The notes beneath the pieces are model-generated. The model was not told the DNA's origin and did no database searches. It worked only from the letters and a program-made list of their open reading frames with translations. This document shows positions 39,306 to 50,267 of a stretch of DNA of 64,000 bases, one piece after another (the stretch's first letter is position 1; each line of letters begins with the position of its first letter). Both the position numbers and the translations under genes were made by a program. Origin of the DNA: Pycnopodia helianthoides (taxonomy: Eukaryota > Echinodermata > Asteroidea > Forcipulatida > Asteriidae); contig CM063245.1 of the NCBI GenBank assembly GCA_032158295.1, positions 25,787,726 to 25,851,725 on the forward strand, read 5' to 3'.

Positions 39306-39922
39306 AATGTTGGCAGTCTCTGTATTATGTCAATATCTTTGTTCGTGGGTGCCAGTCAGAAGCCAATTCAACCTGTAACTGCCGTGTAGCCAGGGATCAC
39401 TCCCAAGTTTCTGATACAACCTGGGAAGTGGCAGCCAGGGGATCAGCTTAAGGGATTGCAGCTTTTTATAAACTTTGTACAAGCTAGGTTTCTTAACCTT
39501 CTAAAGGAGGTGATATTATATGCCCCTCAAAAAAATGCCACTTTCAAAACACATGAAAAAATAGAATTAACTGTTTCACCAAAATGGACGATGGTATAAA
39601 TGCAAAAAAGGTGTAAATGCCAGACGTTTGCACTCTAGCAAAGTCTTTCTTAAACGGGAAACCTTGCTTGAATGTCTTACTGTGAGGCCATTAACATTTT
39701 TTGCATAACGAAAAAACAGCATTTCTTTGATACGTTTCCCTGATGATTTAAAGTAAAAACTTCAAAACTTTGATGGTGTAACTTCCCTTTAAAGTGACAA
39801 CAGTTTACAATAAATAATTTTGCTGTGGAAGAAAGTTTGGTAATAGTGGAACAGCAGGAACAGAATGAGGTGTTATTCCATGTTGGGATTCGTGAGATTT
39901 GTTCTTTAAATAATAGTGAATG

Positions 39923-40126
39923 TAGTCTTGATTGGCGATGCTGTTTTTTGTATTAATAGTCATCGGTAGAGGGCGCAACATCGACTGGTTCGGAGGGACT
40001 CGGGCAAGTCTACAAATTGATCAAAACAGCCAGTTGTTTGTGTAATACCGATATCTCTTCTCCAGTAATTCGTGTTGCGCTATCGGCGACTGCGTTTACA
40101 AAATTAAACGTCGCCGATCAAGACTA
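39923..40126. mobile_element. 204-bp inverted-repeat MITE
   Basis: It begins tagtcttgattggcgatg and ends cgtcgccgatcaagacta. A second inverted pair, atcggtagagggcgcaaca and tgttgcgctatcggc, lies inside. Confidence 0.87.
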
Positions 40127-40642
40127 TGGTGAATGACTAGATTGAGAATGTTTTAGACTTGTTCAAGTCTTTGTAGTATTGATGTTTGAAGGATTGCAGA
40201 GTCAGTGAAACAAAAACAAAACAAATGTTTGTGTTTTCAAAGAATTGTTTATTCATAAACAAGTTTCCCAGTGTTCTTATACAGTCTGTAAACCAATTAT
40301 ATATTTGATCAACTTTTATAGAACTGAAAAATAAATAAAAGATAACTACCTGTAAATATATGAAATACTGGTTCATGGTTTTGTTATTTTTCTTGAAACT
40401 AACAAGTAAAGACATTTGAAGCTTTTCAGTATTAACAGTATCATCAAAGGATTTTTAGGTGATTTACCAACAGTGAACGATATCCCTTGAATAGCCCTAG
40501 CAAATGCATCAATCGCTACTGCACAAAATGCTTTCAGTCTGAATATGTTGTTTGTGGTGATGGCAAAATGAAACTTGATGATAAGGAGTTTGCAAATAAT
40601 CGATTAGAACTCACTTAACTTAAAACACATCTGTTATAAGCA

Positions 40643-40842
40643 GGGCCCAATTTCATAGAGCTGCTTTTCAAAAGCAGAAAATATCCACTGGAAAGTTTTC
40701 AGTAAAAGAAGTATAAGCAGAATACCAGTCAAAGATTTTGCACGTGACATGGTATTTGGGCTGGTAACTTTATTCTGGTAGGGGAAAATTTGGTTGTGCT
40801 TAGCTACTTTTTGTGCTTAAGCAGCTTATGAAATTGGGCCCA
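40643..40842. mobile_element. GGGCCCAATT inverted-repeat MITE
   Basis: The ends gggcccaatttcatagagct and cttatgaaattgggccc are inverted, with interior gccaaaat-like and gcttaagcag motifs as in the 10718 copy. It ends 10 bp before the family-1 MITE. Confidence 0.9.
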
Positions 40843-40852
40843 GATCTGTTCT

Positions 40853-41245
40853 TTAAAGGAACATTACAGAATTGGTAAGAAAAAAACTTGTAAAATATAC
40901 TCTTTGATCACAGATTTACATAAAACTTACACAGTCTAATGATGATGATAGTAGAAAACATCCCTTGAAATATTTCTGTCTGAAATGCCATATTTGATGA
41001 GAAATGAATAAATTAATTTTCAAATTGGAGTTTATCACTCAGTGAGCGTTTTATTCATTTGTTGAACCTATTTGATTTCATGCAAATGTGTAATCGGTTT
41101 TTCACTATTTTCTCGTGACCCAGATGGCCAATCGATCTCAAACTTCTACAGGTTTGTCAGTTTATGTATATGGTGGATTACATAAAGTGCTTACACTGCC
41201 AGCAACTGTTTTGTTAGCAAAACCAATTCTGTAATGTTCCTTTAA
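40853..41245. mobile_element. TTAA-flanked MITE, family 1, copy 3
   Basis: It begins TTAAAGGAACATTACAGAAT and ends attctgtaatgttcctttaa. At 393 bp it has exactly the length of copy 1 and the same orientation. Confidence 0.93.
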
Positions 41246-41570
41246 GTAACTGCATCGCTAAAGAAGCAACTTTTCAAATCAAAACTCTTTCATCGAGAAT
41301 TAATTAGTGGGAGTTAGAAACTACCTGCCACTGACGGAAGTGAAGCGTACCATCTCTGAATGAATGAAGAGTGGAGACCGTTCAACATAAATAATAACAA
41401 GGGTAGCTTACTTCAATCTGTTGATGTCGACTGAAAATGTACCGTTAGAAGCATGACCGAAAAAGAAAAAAAAATAATTGAAAATAATTTTAAAAAGTGG
41501 CAAAGAGACTGTGTGTTGAACGTCGTTGCTGGCTTTCCAATAAATAAATCCTGGGTGTCGGATTGTAACA

Positions 41571-41648
41571 TCATATCCTCTCAGAGAGCCATATTGCAGC
41601 TGAGCATCCAGCTTTGATGACGTTGGTGAGTGCAGAGTACATCGGTGC
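41571..41648 (-). CDS. COQ7: COQ7 exon 5 and stop
   Basis: It follows acceptor ccctccctccag. It encodes [20 protein letters not shown], then LSERI and TGA at 41571-41573. The [12 protein letters not shown] ending is the conserved COQ7 C-terminus. The intron before it is 2.5 kb and contains the 45-bp minisatellite. Confidence 0.95.
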   Translation of the reverse strand, partial: APMYSALTNVIKAGCSAAIWLSERI

Positions 41649-44600
41649 CTGGAGGGAGGGACAATAATCCAGTCACAATCACTCAAATCTTTGTCATACA
41701 AGATGAAAAGAAACAACTGTTATAGGCCTTCTCTTCACGGTAATTTAAACCGCAATTTCAATGGTGAGGGTCCAGTTTGAAGATGTTGACAGGCTAACCA
41801 ATATTTCTACTAATTTCAAAAATTATGTCTGTGTGAGAGCTGGAATAATTTATGATGATGAGGAAAACATGAATGTAGTTTCTAGATTTAGTTTGTGAGT
41901 CAGTCTGACTTAAGAATGACAAGATAAGGTTTCAAATTCAGTTCAATTTCCCAAAATAGGACGTCTAATCAACACCTACATACCAATCTGGTAAACACCA
42001 TGATGGCACCCAAACAGCACCCACATTTCCCTCTAGCTGACACCATGATGGCACCCAAACAGCACCCATATTTCCCTCTGGCTGACACCCTGATGGCACC
42101 CAAACAGCATCCACATTTCCCTCTGGCTGACCCCATGATGGCACCCAAACAGCACCCACATTTCCCTCTGGCTGACACCCTGATGGCATCCAAACAGCAC
42201 CCATATTTCCCTCTGGCTGACACCATGATGGCACCCAAACAGCACCCACATTACCCTCTGGCTGACACCCTGATGGCACCCGAACAGCACCCATATTTCC
42301 CTCTGGCTGACACCATGATGGCACCCAAACAGCACCCACATTACCCTCTGGCTGACACCCTGATGGCACCCGAACAGCACCCACATTTCCCTCTGGCTCA
42401 TACCATGATGGCACCCAAACAGCACCCACATTTCCCTCTGGCTGACCCCATGATGGCACCCAAACAGCACCCACATTTCCCTCTGGCTGACACCCTGATG
42501 GCACCCAAACAGCACCCATATGTCCCTCTGGCTGACATCATGGTGGCACCCAAATAGCACCCACATTCCCCTCTGGCTGACACCATGATGGCACCCAGGC
42601 AACACCCACATTTCCTTCTGGATTACACCATGATGGAAGCCAAAGCAGCACTCTTATCTAATAATTGAAACCCTCCTGGATGGTCCAATCCAGTGTAATG
42701 CATCGCGTGCTACTGTACCAGCCCATATGCTAATCGCATGCAGTGCTCCCATTTTAATAATGACTGATCCGTATCAGCTGTTCAAATCCCTCTGCATAAT
42801 CCCATTTCCACCAATCAGAATGTCTTAACGGTGTTGGGCATTGGTTAATCATCAATGAATAGAGATCTTAATGGGAAGTCTTTAATTCCAGACTTTGAAT
42901 CTATGGCTATGACACCGTCGTTTACTGATCAGATCCAATATTCCTGGATTTTCCAGCATAGGGGAGGGGGGGGGGGTATCTTAAACTGAACACCTAGGCA
43001 CAGCTGTTTATAACTGCTAGGCACAGATACACAATGTACATGCTTGGCTCAGAAGTAAATATTACTACTAAAGGGACATTCAGAATAGTTGATGTTAAAA
43101 AGAACTTTGGTTTTGTTTTGATCCACCCAAAAGTTTGATCTCAATATATTAAGTGACTCTTCAATATTCTAAGAATCGAAGAACAAAGTGACGCCTCCAA
43201 TGAAGCAGATATCTTAGACCCCAGCTTAATCATGACCTGTATAGTGACCTATAGCAGTGACCCAGATTGAGACCTTGATACTAATAGCATCATTCACTGA
43301 ATCCCAGGCCTGCAATTTCATCTTTGAGAGGCCAAGGCCGTTTTAATTTGCAAAGCGCACTCCTATTGGAAACGGAACCTGTATGCAAGGTTTTGGTAAA
43401 AGGGTGTCCAAATTTGCTGAGTATCTAAAAACTGGGTGTCCAAATTGTTCACTTACATTACATTTACATGTAAATGACAGATAAAACAGGGTGTCCAAAT
43501 TTAAAACAGGGTGTCCAAAAGACACCCAGACACCCCTCTGGCTAACACTATGCCTGCATGATTAGCCAATTTCGAGTTAGATTTAAATCAAGTCTGGTAC
43601 AATGACTTGCTTAGTCACAAGTTATCCCTTAAATTTGAATTCCTCAGACTATAGAGACAGTTGCTATGTCAAATGGTTCGGGGCAAGGTTTTGTATAGCA
43701 ACCTCCATATGGGTACACCCTGGTACCATTGTGCCGTACACATTCATTCAAAATTGTGTGTGTTTGCAGTCTCTTATGTAACTTCGCAAATGCTTGCCCC
43801 AAATCATGTGACATAGCAACTTTCGATTATAGTCTGAGGAATTGGCAGTAACTTGTGATCAAGCAAGTCATTGTACCAGACATTATTCAAATCTAACTCG
43901 GAAATGGCTTATTCCAGGCTTGGAATCCAGTATCATGACATCACAGAGCGGTGATGGGACCTTCGGAACGGTATTGTTAAAAGAATTAAAAGGTATTGTT
44001 AACTGACCCATGGCTCGGTCAGATGACCCAACAGTAGTGACCTTGATTGACCTTAACTGACACATGGTTGGCTCAGATGACCCACAGTAGTGACCTTGAA
44101 TGACCTTATTGACTGACCTGTTCAGCATCATGCTCCAGCCCTTTGTCCAGGTGTTCTAACTCTTCATCTCTGAATTGTGTGATGGTCTTCAATAACTCTT
44201 CATGCTTCACAGGATCATCATCAAGAAGCTGTCTGATTTGTCTGATGAGATGAACGATCAAAACAAGAAATGAAACTAGGAAGAAAAAAATGTTAATTTG
44301 TCTGCGTTGTATACAAACTTCATACACAACGAACAATGGTCTAATAGCTTCATAATATAATAATAATATTAATAAAAATACAAACAATATTAATAACATG
44401 CAATTTATATAAAGCGATTTATCAAAAGGCATCTTTTTTCTACAAGGTATGCAGAATTATGTTCGAAATATAAGACCCATTTATTTACATTGCACCTTGT
44501 AACAATCTACAAGGTGCTGAGACGCAATCTGCAGCCAACCATACCAGAAAACACAGAAAACCTTCTCTATGATAGTGTACATGTCGGGTTCTTTTACGTG

Positions 44601-46607
44601 CATTACACAACACATGGGACCTACGGCTTATGTCCCATCCGAAGGACGAAGTAATAATGGCTAAGTGCCTCGCTTAAATGACACAAGTGTCAAGACTGGG
44701 AATCGAACCCACACTCTGCTGATCAGAAACACCAGAGCTCGAGTCCAGAGCACTTGACTATCGGCCATGACTAGTCATAGCAAAGCCTCATTCCCTGATA
44801 AGGGATTGAAAGGTCCGATTTTGATGACATAGATTGGGTTGTTCGGTACAAATGTGACCTGATTACATCTTTACTATAAATCTTGCAGAAACAAAACTGA
44901 TCTATGAATTAACAACTACTCCAAAGACTTACTTATTGTAGTGTCCACCGATAGTCTCCTCTACAGCCACTGTACATGCCATTGCTCCTTCCTTCCCCAG
45001 CAGAGCTGTACCAGCACCTAGAAGTAGTAATTTAGAGATTCTTAATAAGAACTGGAGATGAGACTACCAAGATTTCATTACAGTGTTCCTACAAAGAGTT
45101 CAAAGGCTAGGTTTGAATCAACAAATTAAATTATACCTTAAAAAATTAAGTGATCAGTTTGGTTCAATTATTTCTGGTTGTGAACAAAATTTAACCTTTT
45201 TTGTACTCAAACAGGACTTCATCTTATATTATTATTATTATTATTTTATTGTATATTTTTGGAAATGAAACCAAGGATGCCTCATAAGTGAACTCAATAA
45301 CAGTAACTCGCAAGTCTGAGGAAACCTGAAAACAAGGGTGCTTGCTATGTGAACCAGAAACACAAGGGTTAACTCCTACTCTTCTACAATAAGTGTTCTG
45401 GTTCTTTTACATGCACTACCATCTTACACGACCTTGGTACCTCTGGGCCCACATCCCATCCCAAAGACAAGAATATGGTAAGTATTCTTGCTAAGGGACA
45501 CAAGTGCGCGACCCGGACCAGACCTCACTCATGCCGATCAGAAACACCAGAGCTTGAGTCCGGTGCTCTTAACCACTCTGCCACAACACGCCACAAAATG
45601 AGCTTACCTAAAGCAAAGCCAGCAATATTCCAGATGGGAAGTAACACTGTTGGTCTCACTCGATGCTCCCGGAATCAAACGTCAAACGTCTCCCTGTGGT
45701 GCTTCTCTTGATCCCACATTTCCTTAACAGAAAAAAAAATACAAATTCAGCTTTTGGAAAGCCTAAATTACAGTTGCTGTATATAAAGTCTCAATTTGTT
45801 GTTTAATTGCTACTTCCACAGAAATGCAACTCTCAAACACTTCTTCAAGCCATCACAGACTTGGCCAAGGTCCCCTATGGCATGAGTTTTTTAGGTAAAG
45901 ATATCGTGCATGATATTCATCAATGTAGATGTAGCTGAGTGAACCAGAGTTGCAAGGTATTCTGGTCTTGACACTTGCGTCTTGAGCAAGACACAAAACC
46001 ATGATTGCTTTGTCCTTCGGATGGGGACGTAAAGCCATAGTCCCGTGTACTAGGATTGGTAGCCTTCTCTCTTCTTGTGTGTGAAACCAAGAAAACAATA
46101 GGAAATAGTTTAAAACTATGGGTGCTTACTGAGGAGCCACTGCCATTGGTAGTGTATGTAAAAGAACCCAGAACACTTATCGTGGAAGAGTAGGGGTTAA
46201 CCCCAGGAGTGTTTCTGGTTCACATAGCAAGCACCTTTGTTTACAGGTTTCCTCAGGCTGGTGAGCTACAGTGACAAAGCTCACTTATGAGGCATCCTTG
46301 GTTTAATTACCAGAAATATATAATAATCATAATAATCTGGAGGGCACTGATCCTCATAACTACATACCTGTATGACAGGTCCCACTGCTGTTTTACCCAA
46401 CACAGCCATTTGACCGGCATAGATTCTATCTGCCCCTAGTTCCCCGGCGTGATCAACGCGGATAATGCGATCCAGCAGAGGACTGGTTCTTGCCTGTGAG
46501 CTTGCATGTCTCACTACCAGAGAGGATCTACTCGTGGCTTTTGCTGTACGCAGATGACAGGTACGGCAAATGGAGCACGTAGCTAAACGTAGATGGGAAA
46601 CATACAT
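41571..46607 (-). CDS. COQ7: COQ7, 5-demethoxyubiquinone hydroxylase, five exons
   Basis: Exons on the - strand: 46607-46368, 45722-45608, 45017-44933, 44241-44118 and 41648-41571; phases match and all borders are AG/GT. The product is 213 residues, close to the usual 210-220. COQ7 is a mitochondrial inner-membrane di-iron hydroxylase that makes the penultimate ubiquinone intermediate. Ligand motifs are present: DHAGE (Glu56), QEKHH (Glu86, His89), AVEET (Glu138/139), EELEH (Glu174, His177). The first 40 residues are Arg/Ser/Thr-rich with no acids, as expected for a mitochondrial targeting peptide. Oddity: codon 96 in exon 2 is TGA. The flanking frame suggests a lost base and a gained base rather than simple decay. 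All else is intact, so a sequence error is the likeliest cause, but a pseudogene or null allele is not excluded. Confidence 0.93.
41997..42651. repeat. 45-bp minisatellite, about 14 copies
   Basis: The unit starts caccatgatggcacccaaac, then agcacccacatttccctct, then ggctga. Copies alternate between caccatg/caccctg and caca/cata variants, giving a 90-bp higher-order pattern. Since 45 is a multiple of three, it stays open in several frames on both strands (up to 192 codons); it sits in an intron and is not a gene. Confidence 0.95.
43560..43912. mobile_element. 353-bp foldback MITE
   Basis: The ends attagccaatttcgagttag and ctaactcggaaatggctta are inverted. Inner arms ggtacaatgacttgcttag and tcaagcaagtcattgtacc, plus ttcctcagactata / tatagtctgaggaa, are also mirrored. 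Confidence 0.9.
44118..44241 (-). CDS. COQ7: COQ7 exon 4, second ExxH motif
   Basis: It follows acceptor tctcatcag and ends at CAG|GTCAGT. It encodes [20 protein letters not shown], then [20 protein letters not shown] and Q. EELEH supplies the last Glu and His ligands of the di-iron site. Confidence 0.95.
44242..44932 (-). other. COQ7 intron 3 (0.7 kb), with SINE
   Basis: Most of it is the SINE copy at about 44465-44770. The part next to exon 4 is AT-rich. No coding sequence was seen. Confidence 0.85.
44465..44770 (-). mobile_element. tRNA-derived SINE copy in COQ7 intron 3
   Basis: On the + strand it shows cgggttcttttacgtgcat, gggacctacggcttatgtcc, aagtgcctcgcttaaatgac, gggaatcgaacccacac (B box complement) and cagaaacaccagagctcgag. 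The same modules occur at 45390-45600, so the two are copies of one family. Confidence 0.75.
44933..45017 (-). CDS. COQ7: COQ7 exon 3
   Basis: It follows acceptor cttctag and ends at AAT AA|GTAAGT. It encodes [20 protein letters not shown], then ETIGGHYN, including the Glu of the VEE metal-ligand motif. The [20 protein letters not shown] run is identical to vertebrate COQ7. Confidence 0.95.
45018..45607 (-). other. COQ7 intron 2 (0.6 kb), mostly SINE
   Basis: It is filled by a SINE from about 45260 to 45594, plus AT-rich sequence near exon 3. Confidence 0.85.
45260..45594 (-). mobile_element. SINE (Ser/Leu tRNA-type head) next to COQ7 exon 2
   Basis: The - strand head reads tgtggcagagtggttaagag, then caccggactcaagctctggt, then gtttctgatcggcatga: a Leu/Ser-tRNA-like A box and arm. 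The 3' body (ggttcttttacatgcacta, gtgaaccagaaacacaaggg, gtttcctcagac complement) extends to about 45260. The head ends 13 bp from the exon 2 donor. Confidence 0.75.
45608..45722 (-). CDS. COQ7: COQ7 exon 2, with in-frame TGA at 45675-45677
   Basis: It follows acceptor ctgttaag. It reads [15 protein letters not shown], then TGA, then [20 protein letters not shown] and AL, ending G|GTAAGC. The flanks match COQ7 on both sides with the right spacing (13 residues between WDQEK and RVRPT). Other animals have an L-I-x-E/K-H type sequence just before RVRPT. One base out of frame here, ttg att ccg reads L-I-P, and the following ggg looks one G too long. Two compensating indels explain the stop. Confidence 0.9.
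45723..46367 (-). other. COQ7 intron 1 (0.6 kb), with inverted SINE body
   Basis: It holds a SINE 3' body at about 46130-46310, opposite in orientation to that in intron 2. No coding sequence was seen. Confidence 0.85.
46130..46310 (+). mobile_element. SINE 3' body, inverted relative to 45260-45430
   Basis: It contains tgtaaaagaacccagaacac, gttaaccccaggagtgtttc, tggttcacatagcaagcacc, tttacaggtttcctcag and cttatgaggcatccttggtt. These are the complements of sequences between 45260 and 45425. Confidence 0.8.
46368..46607 (-). CDS. COQ7: COQ7 exon 1: targeting peptide and first ligand
   Basis: ATG at 46605-46607 starts [20 protein letters not shown]; residues 41-80 include [20 protein letters not shown] and [17 protein letters not shown]. 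It ends at CAG|GTATGT. An acceptor-like ttctacag lies 13 bases before the ATG (AG at 46621-46622), so a 5' UTR exon may exist upstream. An in-frame ATG further upstream at about 46676 is possible but less COQ7-like. Confidence 0.93.
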
Positions 46608-46960
46608 GATGACTTCACTCCTGTAGAATTTAAGCAAAGTGGTCAGATTTAAGGTCATGAGAAATATCGTCCTCAATTGCAGGTCTAAATAGCTACCACC
46701 AAAAAATTAATTACTCTGATAAAATGTCATTATTTCAAAGAAAACAAAAATCTGTAAGTGATTCTCACATCTTTTGTAACAAATCAAGAATTTGGCTTCA
46801 AAACACATAGGGTTAATGTATCGCCACAGTCTTCATACCTGATGCAGGCTGCAGTGGTGAAACTAAGGGGTGAGGGGGTACTGATGTCCGGGAATCGATG
46901 TCCGTGCCCCCCCCCCCCCACCCCCATTTGAACAGATTAAAATGTAACATTCTATAAGCT

Positions 46961-47182
46961 TTAACCCTCCTACTGTCAGTGACTCTTGGCAACATTTTCC
47001 AGTGAGTTGACCAACCATTTGAATATTTGACTGCCAAGGTTGTGTACGGTGCACACTGTGCACAGAACTACTGTGTACTGTGTACATGATTCCCTCATGT
47101 ATCATATTGCAGGCTGGCATAGTTTATCTATCATTCAAAACCACAGTGAATGGTATTGAATGGTCAGACAGCAAGAGGTTAA
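46961..47182. mobile_element. TTAACCCTCCTACT MITE, copy 2
   Basis: Its order of motifs is the same as in 34402-34626: ttaaccctcctact, ttccagtgagttgacca, ctgtgcacagaact, tgtgtactgtgtac, tcaaaaccacagtg, agaggttaa. Confidence 0.85.
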
Positions 47183-47500
47183 TGTAATCTTTTCAAAGTT
47201 TAAAACTATTTTTCCATTTACAGACAATGTATTTGCTTTTACACTCACGTCAGATATCTTATAAAAAATAATAAATCACATTGGCCAGAAGTGCCCCCTA
47301 GAAAAAGGGCGCACCCCTTTGTGCCCTCCTAAGACTTTACCCTAGTTTCCGCACTGTTCAGCTGCTTGTCTGTCTGTATCAAAAGACCAATCAACATCCT
47401 TGGTGCATCCTGATCTCAATCACGGAACAAGTTTGCGCAAATACCAATTGTCATTAAGTGGTTTACAAATGCCTGGTACCAATTCATGTTCTTGAGTAGA

Positions 47501-47587
47501 CCATACGGTGCTGTACTCTTTTCGAAATTTGACATTATCGTCGACTAGAGTAATGTCAAATTCGAAAGGAGTACAGCGCCATTATGG
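47501..47587. mobile_element. 87-bp hairpin element
   Basis: The arms run from ccatacggtgctgtactctt to gagtacagcgccattatgg and include tttcgaaatttgacatta / taatgtcaaattcgaaa, about 37 bp each around a 13-base centre. Confidence 0.93.
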
Positions 47588-48515
47588 TTATCTGAGCATG
47601 GTCGAGCCGATACAGGCAATATGCAAATGTCAGTTGTTGTGAACAAACTTGACCAATGACATGGTAGCATACAAAAACTAATACAAGGTCTTATATAAGC
47701 AGTGTACGTGTATTTGCTTTGCCTTTGTATAGCAACATCTATTTTTGGCAAATTTGCTGAAATTAATAAATAGTCAATAATGACGAAAAAACTTGTTTCC
47801 AGATAGTTTCAAATGATATTTTCATCATAACATAGGGCCTATTGAGTTATTTTATACTAACATTAAATCATTACCGTAACTGTCTTTTTGAAAGACCTAA
47901 ACCAAAATTTATACTTTTTTCTAAGAACTTAATATATCTTATAAGTATAAAGTATTGAAATCAGAGGTTTTTTTTTGTGTATCCCAAAAACATTTTGACT
48001 TTGCATCCCAACTTCCTTTTGTTTATTCACAGAGATACACACTACACAGTACTAGTTCTAGTAGCTAAGTTGCTTTATGCTTTTTATATGTCCAGATAGT
48101 TGCACTTTGCAGTCTTGTCGGTGTGCATACTGATAGGTGTGCTACTCCAAAAATACATCGTACACTAGATAATTTTGTTTATTATTAAATAGTTAGCCGT
48201 TCTTAAAATTTCTTCAAGGATCATATTTTAGTTAAGGTCAATGCTTTGGTGGTGATCCCGAAAAAGTTTGTGTCAATTCTTTAGTCCGAAAGCCAATTTT
48301 AATGGTGATCAGAAAATTGGGATTGGTTAGTCGTTCGTCTGAAAAAAAGTGAAAATGCCCCGTAAAACTTCTTAAAAAGTATGTCAAATCTCCAAAACTC
48401 ACCTGAAGGCGGAGTTACAGAAGGTTTATTACTTTGTCTCTACTTCTCTTATCAAAACGGGTTGAGTGTAGTCGGTGTTGTAAAAATTAAATGTTATGGA
48501 ACATTCTCAATGGGC

Positions 48516-48550
48516 GCCGCCATATTGTTTCAAGGAGAGTCCCTGATTGG
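48516..48550. promoter_or_regulatory. Possible housekeeping-type promoter sites (YY1-like and CCAAT)
   Basis: gccgccatattg near 48516-48527 is the complement of the YY1-type motif AATATGGCGGC. attgg at 48546-48550 is an inverted CCAAT box in a tgattggct context typical of NF-Y. GC content rises locally. The YY1 motif points along the - strand, so a COQ7 5' UTR exon starting here is one possibility. This is inference from motifs only. Confidence 0.3.
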
Positions 48551-49296
48551 CTGCCGCACCAATTGAGGGCGCTGTACAAAAATTACCGCATGTCACAAGC
48601 ATGAAATTGGACACCGCTGCAGACGACAGGTTCATTTTTATTTATCCGAGTCAGAACAACTCTCAATATTTTCCCGATGAAATCATTTTAAAAGTGTGGA
48701 CATTGGACGTAATAGATTCCCTTGTGTTTGCTTTCACTTCAGTCTAGAGTGAGCTTTTTAAAAAGTAAAATGTTCGAGTCAAGTGGATTTCTTGCAGGTA
48801 AATTATATTAATATTAATATTTGCCAATGTCAGTCACTAATTTACTTGATACCTTACCATTAACTTTTTCAGAAAGTTTGTTTTGTGCAGTCAAACACAA
48901 CTTAAAAATGACTAGTGTTTGAAACTTCTGTACAAGTCGGCGGTATATTAATTGGATAAATAACTGGGTTTTTGAAGTACCCACAAAAAAAACTAATATT
49001 TATAAATAAAAACTTCAAGTTCAAATATTGATAAAAAAAAATAATAAAAAATACCAAGCTAGCTATACCCTTCCATTGTTTTGAAATCTGGTAAATTACA
49101 CAAGTATTGATATAGTACCAAAAAACAAGGAACACTTCATTCGTTCATATTCATTAAAATATTTTATTAAAATATTTACACCGTCCGTTCTTATAATATT
49201 ACATAACAAAACTTCTTGGGAAGACAAAATGAGAATGGTTTCAAGTTGGAATAAAATAAAGATATTTCAGGCTAAATCCATAACAGAATTTTATCA

Positions 49297-49730
49297 GAGC
49301 CCAATTTCATGGCTCTGCTTACTACAAAGTTTGTGCATGCGTCACCATTTGACGCTTCAGGGTTAGTGACAACTCTCTGCACTAGCCTTACAAGCAAAGA
49401 ATCCTTAGCTACATAAATTAGCACACATCCGAGCAAAAACCTGTAAAATATACTGAAGTAAATGTTCTTCTACTGTAAGCTTGGGATTTTTTGCTTACGG
49501 TTAAAGCACAGCCATGAAAGTGCTTTTAACTGGGCCCAATTTCATTAAGCCTGTAAGCACAAAAAATTGCTAAGCACAGAAAAATATTGCTTACCAGAAA
49601 CTGGCTACCAGCCAACATTCCATCAAGTTTACAATGTTGCGACTGGTGCCCCACTGAAATTATGCTTTTTAGCAAATAAATGTGTTTAAAAGCACGATTT
49701 TCTGCTAAACAGATTTATGAAACTTGGCCC
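49297..49730. mobile_element. Two adjacent GGGCCCAATT-type inverted-repeat elements
   Basis: The first begins gagcccaatttcatggctct and ends acagccatgaaa near 49520. The second runs from gggcccaatttcattaagcc at 49532 to gatttatgaaacttggccc at 49730. Both carry gctaagca / tgcttac motifs. Confidence 0.8.
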
Positions 49731-50133
49731 TTGTTCCAATGAAAATCACTAGACTTGTAGCAGCAGTCCTTTGAGTACTTCAAGCCATGCTATTTGAATT
49801 TATTGACTTCAGTAATGCCTGGCAACCAATGAACAATGAACCTTAAAAGCGCTGTCCTCACAATCACACAAATTCATTTATAGGACCAATAGAGTCATGA
49901 TAAATATTGGCATAACCATCTTTAGGCTACGACTCTATCAGTAGAACTGAAGTAAATTTATATTTACTCAATCAATATTGGTTTTTGTGACACAGACAGG
50001 CAGCAAATAGTCTAGGTGCTATAAATCCATGTCAGGCTTAACTTTTAAACTTATACAGTGACTTTGATAGTTTTGTTGATGATATGTTGTACGACTGTTT
50101 GCTACAACTCCCATTGTTACTTTGCAGAGATCT

Positions 50134-50267
50134 ACAGGCATGCAACTTTTCCTCGGATCAGCTGATTTGCTCTTTTTTATTCTCAGTTTTACCATTCAAA
50201 ATATATACAAAATCATTGAAATTTTGTAATTTCCTCTTTTTTGGTGAAGTTAAAGTTGCATGCCTGG
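50134..50267. mobile_element. Short MITE, second copy of the 5215 element
   Basis: It begins acaggcatgcaacttttcct and ends gaagttaaagttgcatgcctg. The outer 13-14 bases are inverted copies of each other. Confidence 0.82.

Larger units (their letters stand above)
36061..41570. other. Intergenic region between cytohesin and COQ7
   Basis: The two genes converge here. No gene was seen. It holds foldbacks at 38185-38547 and 38546-38683, a tRNA-like SINE head at 39226-39305, a foldback at 39923-40126, a GGGCCCAATT element at 40643-40842 and a family-1 MITE at 40853-41245. Confidence 0.75.
41649..44117 (-). other. COQ7 intron 4 (2.5 kb)
   Basis: It holds the 45-bp minisatellite (41997-42651), a gggtgtccaaa motif repeated four times between 43400 and 43520, and a foldback at 43560-43912. 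No other exon was seen. Confidence 0.85.

Noticed and set aside
41965..42611. Several ORFs of 62-192 codons on both strands
   Set aside because: All are frames through the 45-bp minisatellite, inside a COQ7 intron.
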